Assembly (NCBI GenBank): GCA_007375915.1
Contig: VMFF01000007.1
Coordinates: 1 to 11,735 of the forward strand
Length of the DNA stretch: 11,735 bases
From: Candidatus Doudnabacteria bacterium Gr01-1014_77
GTDB taxonomy: Bacteria > Patescibacteriota > Doudnabacteria > UBA920 > VMFF01
Reading direction: 5' to 3'
Shown: positions 9,774 to 11,735 of the stretch, in pieces
How positions within the stretch are numbered: position 1 is the stretch's first letter
How the letters are laid out: every line of letters begins with the position of its first letter
Made by a program: the position numbers and the translations under genes
The notes under the pieces: generated by a model
The model's input: the letters and a program-made list of their open reading frames with translations, nothing else
Told to the model about the DNA's origin: nothing
The model's database searches: none

Positions 9774-11735
9774 ATGAAAGAATTATCCTCAGCATACAAT
9801 CCAAAAGAAACAGAATCCAAAATCTACCAGAGATGGTTAGATTCTGGATATTTTAATCCTGATAATTTGCCAGGTGAAAGAACAAAGCCTTACAACATTG
9901 TTCTACCTCCACCAAATGTTACTGGTATTTTACATAATGGTCATGCTTTAATGTTAGTAATTCAAGACATTTTGATTAGATATCATAGAATGTCTGGTTT
10001 TAAAACATTGTGGCTTCCTGGAACAGACCATGCTGCAATTGCAACTCAATCAAAGGTTGAAGCAATGATTTACAAAGAAGAAGAAAAAACTCGCCATGAT
10101 TTAGGACGCGAAGAGTTTTTAAAACGTGTTGAAAAATATGCTCAAGAAAGTCACGACACAATTATTGAGCAAACAAAACGTCTTGGTTCATCTCTTGATT
10201 GGAGCAGAGAAGCATACACCTTAGATGATGCAAGAAATCTGGCTGTTAGAACTGCATTTAAAAAAATGTATGATGCTGGATTAATATATCGTGGAAACAG
10301 AATGGTTAACTGGGATCCGAAAATGCAAACAACTGTTTCTGATGATGAGATTGAATGGAAAGAAGAAATATCTCCTCTCTACTATTTAAAGTATGGACCT
10401 TTTACTATTGCCACAGCTCGTCCTGAAACTAAGTTTGGTGACAAATATGTTGTCATGCATCCTGATGACAAGAGATATTCTAAATACACTCATGGTCAAC
10501 AATTAGAACTTGAGTGGATTAATGGTCCTGTTAAAGCAACAATCATAAAAGATTCTGCTATTGATATGGAGTTTGGAACTGGTGTAATGACTATTACCCC
10601 ATGGCATGACACTGCTGACAACGAAATAGCGCAGAGACACAATCTTGATTATGAACAAATTATTGATCAAAAAGGAAAGCTTTTACCAATAGCTGGAGAG
10701 TTTGCAGGGTTACACATTAAAAAAGCCCGTCCTTTAATCATAGAAAAGCTTCAATCTAAAGGATTAATAGAGAAAATCGATGAAAAGTATTCTCATCGCA
10801 TTGCTACTAATTCCCGCGGTGGTGGCATTATCGAGCCTCAGATAATGAGGCAGTGGTTCATTGATGTTAATAAAGAGTTTGAATTAAGCTCTAAACAAAA
10901 GCTTAACTTCCCTACCTCTGAAAAAGCTACGTTAAGAAAATTAATGCGCCATGCTGTTGAATCCGGATTGATTAAAATATATCCTGATCATTTTCAAAAA
11001 ACATATTTCCACTGGATTAACAACTTAAAAGACTGGTGTATCAGCCGTCAGATTTGGTATGGTCATCAAATACCAGTTTGGTACAAAGGTGATGAAATAT
11101 ATTGCGGTATTGAAGCACCAAAAGATTCTGGATGGGAACAAGATCCTGATACATTGGATACTTGGTTCTCATCTGGTCTATGGACTTTCTCAACACTTGG
11201 ATGGCCTGACAAGACCAAAGATTTAGAATTGTTTCATCCAACATCTGTTTTAGAAACCGGATATGATATTTTGTTCTTCTGGGTAGCACGCATGGTTTTA
11301 ATGACTACGTATCTACTAGAAGACATCCCATTTAAAACTGTCTATCTCCATGGTTTGGTCCGTGACAAAGATCGCCAAAAGATGAGTAAAAGCAAAGGAA
11401 ACATAATAAACCCTCTCGATGTCATTGATACTTATGGCACAGATGCCCTACGTATTGCTTTGATATTTTCAACAGCAGCAGGAAATGATATTCCTCTAGC
11501 AGAAGAAAAGATCAAGGGAATGAAACACTTTGCTAACAAGCTTTGGAACATCGCAAGGTTCATCTTAAGCAATACTGATAACTTTGAAGCAGAGATTGAT
11601 ATGACAAAATTAACTGATGCTGACAAAGAAATTTTGTCTAAGCTAAAGAAAGCAGCTAAGGAGATAACGGAGAATATTGATGGGTTAAGGTTGAATGAAG
11701 CTGCTCAGATAGCGTATCAGTTTACGTGGTATGAA
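9774..11735 (+). CDS. valS: Valine-tRNA ligase, N-terminal 654 residues (3' truncated by window edge)
   Basis: The frame runs open to the last base. It starts MKELSSAYNPKETESKIYQRW, typical of ValRS. This class I synthetase charges tRNA-Val. The HIGH motif appears as HNGH in PPPNVTGILHNGHALM, followed by GTDHAAIATQ, where E. coli has GTDHAGIATQ. The editing (CP1) domain is indicated by TIATARPETKFGDKYVVMHPDD and TPWHDTADNEIA, which clears misacylated Thr. CISRQIWYGHQIPVWY, DTLDTWFSSGLW and the KMSKSKGN loop complete the catalytic core; after that the anticodon-binding helical domain begins. The ATG lies 13 nt after the attenuator T-run and has no Shine-Dalgarno site. The C-terminal part, including any coiled-coil tail, is outside the window. 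Confidence 0.97.
   Translation, partial: MKELSSAYNPKETESKIYQRWLDSGYFNPDNLPGERTKPYNIVLPPPNVTGILHNGHALMLVIQDILIRYHRMSGFKTLWLPGTDHAAIATQSKVEAMIYKEEEKTRHDLGREEFLKRVEKYAQESHDTIIEQTKRLGSSLDWSREAYTLDDARNLAVRTAFKKMYDAGLIYRGNRMVNWDPKMQTTVSDDEIEWKEEISPLYYLKYGPFTIATARPETKFGDKYVVMHPDDKRYSKYTHGQQLELEWINGPVKATIIKDSAIDMEFGTGVMTITPWHDTADNEIAQRHNLDYEQIIDQKGKLLPIAGEFAGLHIKKARPLIIEKLQSKGLIEKIDEKYSHRIATNSRGGGIIEPQIMRQWFIDVNKEFELSSKQKLNFPTSEKATLRKLMRHAVESGLIKIYPDHFQKTYFHWINNLKDWCISRQIWYGHQIPVWYKGDEIYCGIEAPKDSGWEQDPDTLDTWFSSGLWTFSTLGWPDKTKDLELFHPTSVLETGYDILFFWVARMVLMTTYLLEDIPFKTVYLHGLVRDKDRQKMSKSKGNIINPLDVIDTYGTDALRIALIFSTAAGNDIPLAEEKIKGMKHFANKLWNIARFILSNTDNFEAEIDMTKLTDADKEILSKLKKAAKEITENIDGLRLNEAAQIAYQFTWYE

Noticed and set aside
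1..11735. CRISPR arrays, insertion sequences, rRNA genes or replication origins
   Set aside because: No regularly spaced repeats, transposase frames, terminal inverted repeats flanked by direct repeats, or rRNA-like stretches were seen.

Overview
The window looks like a chromosomal segment of a small-genome bacterium, most likely Patescibacteria (CPR). The backbone is AT-rich (about 30% G+C in a 60-base sample of tsaD), genes are short and tightly packed, operons overlap by ATGA, and EF-P carries a lysine-poor loop of the kind I associate with that group. UGA is used as a stop (for example msrB and the 6807 gene), so the recoded UGA of Gracilibacteria/Absconditabacteria is not in play. The lineage call is inference; no rRNA is present.

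Layout. Positions 1-1130 hold the end of ssb, then rpsR and efp, closed by a terminator. trxB (thioredoxin reductase) runs the other way and converges on a second, shared terminator. A tRNA-Glu(UUC) with its own promoter follows. Next come an orphan hypothetical gene on the minus strand (2475-2918), an ACT-domain protein, a Nudix hydrolase, a second orphan (4368-4679), a VKOR-family membrane disulfide-forming protein and a YdjM/DUF457-like membrane protein. An msrB-msrA operon lies on the minus strand. A membrane-anchored lysozyme-like protein overlaps tsaD. The last part is a strikingly GC-rich island (about 8585-9475) encoding a secreted Ala-rich orphan on the minus strand, then a structured leader and the first 654 codons of valS.

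Functional threads. (1) Translation: SSB-S18-EF-P, tRNA-Glu, TsaD and ValRS. (2) Thiol and redox chemistry: TrxB supplies reducing power of the kind needed by MsrA/MsrB, while VKOR oxidises thiols at the membrane. (3) Cell envelope: lysozyme-like protein, YdjM-like protein and the secreted orphan.

Three patterns stand out. First, valS is preceded by a roughly 190-nt leader with an intrinsic terminator just before the start codon and, next to it, a stem with a 7-nt UGGUAAC bulge that looks like the T-box antiterminator bulge (UGGNACC). Second, four AT-rich genes (3022, 3749, 5350, 6807) have a -10 box only 6-7 nt before the ATG and no Shine-Dalgarno site, so they are predicted to make leaderless mRNAs. 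Third, the three unrecognised orphan genes differ together from the backbone: they are GC-rich, each has a perfect AGGAGG ribosome-binding site, and each has a consensus-like -35 with 17-bp spacing, as if they were self-contained expression cassettes inserted between housekeeping genes.
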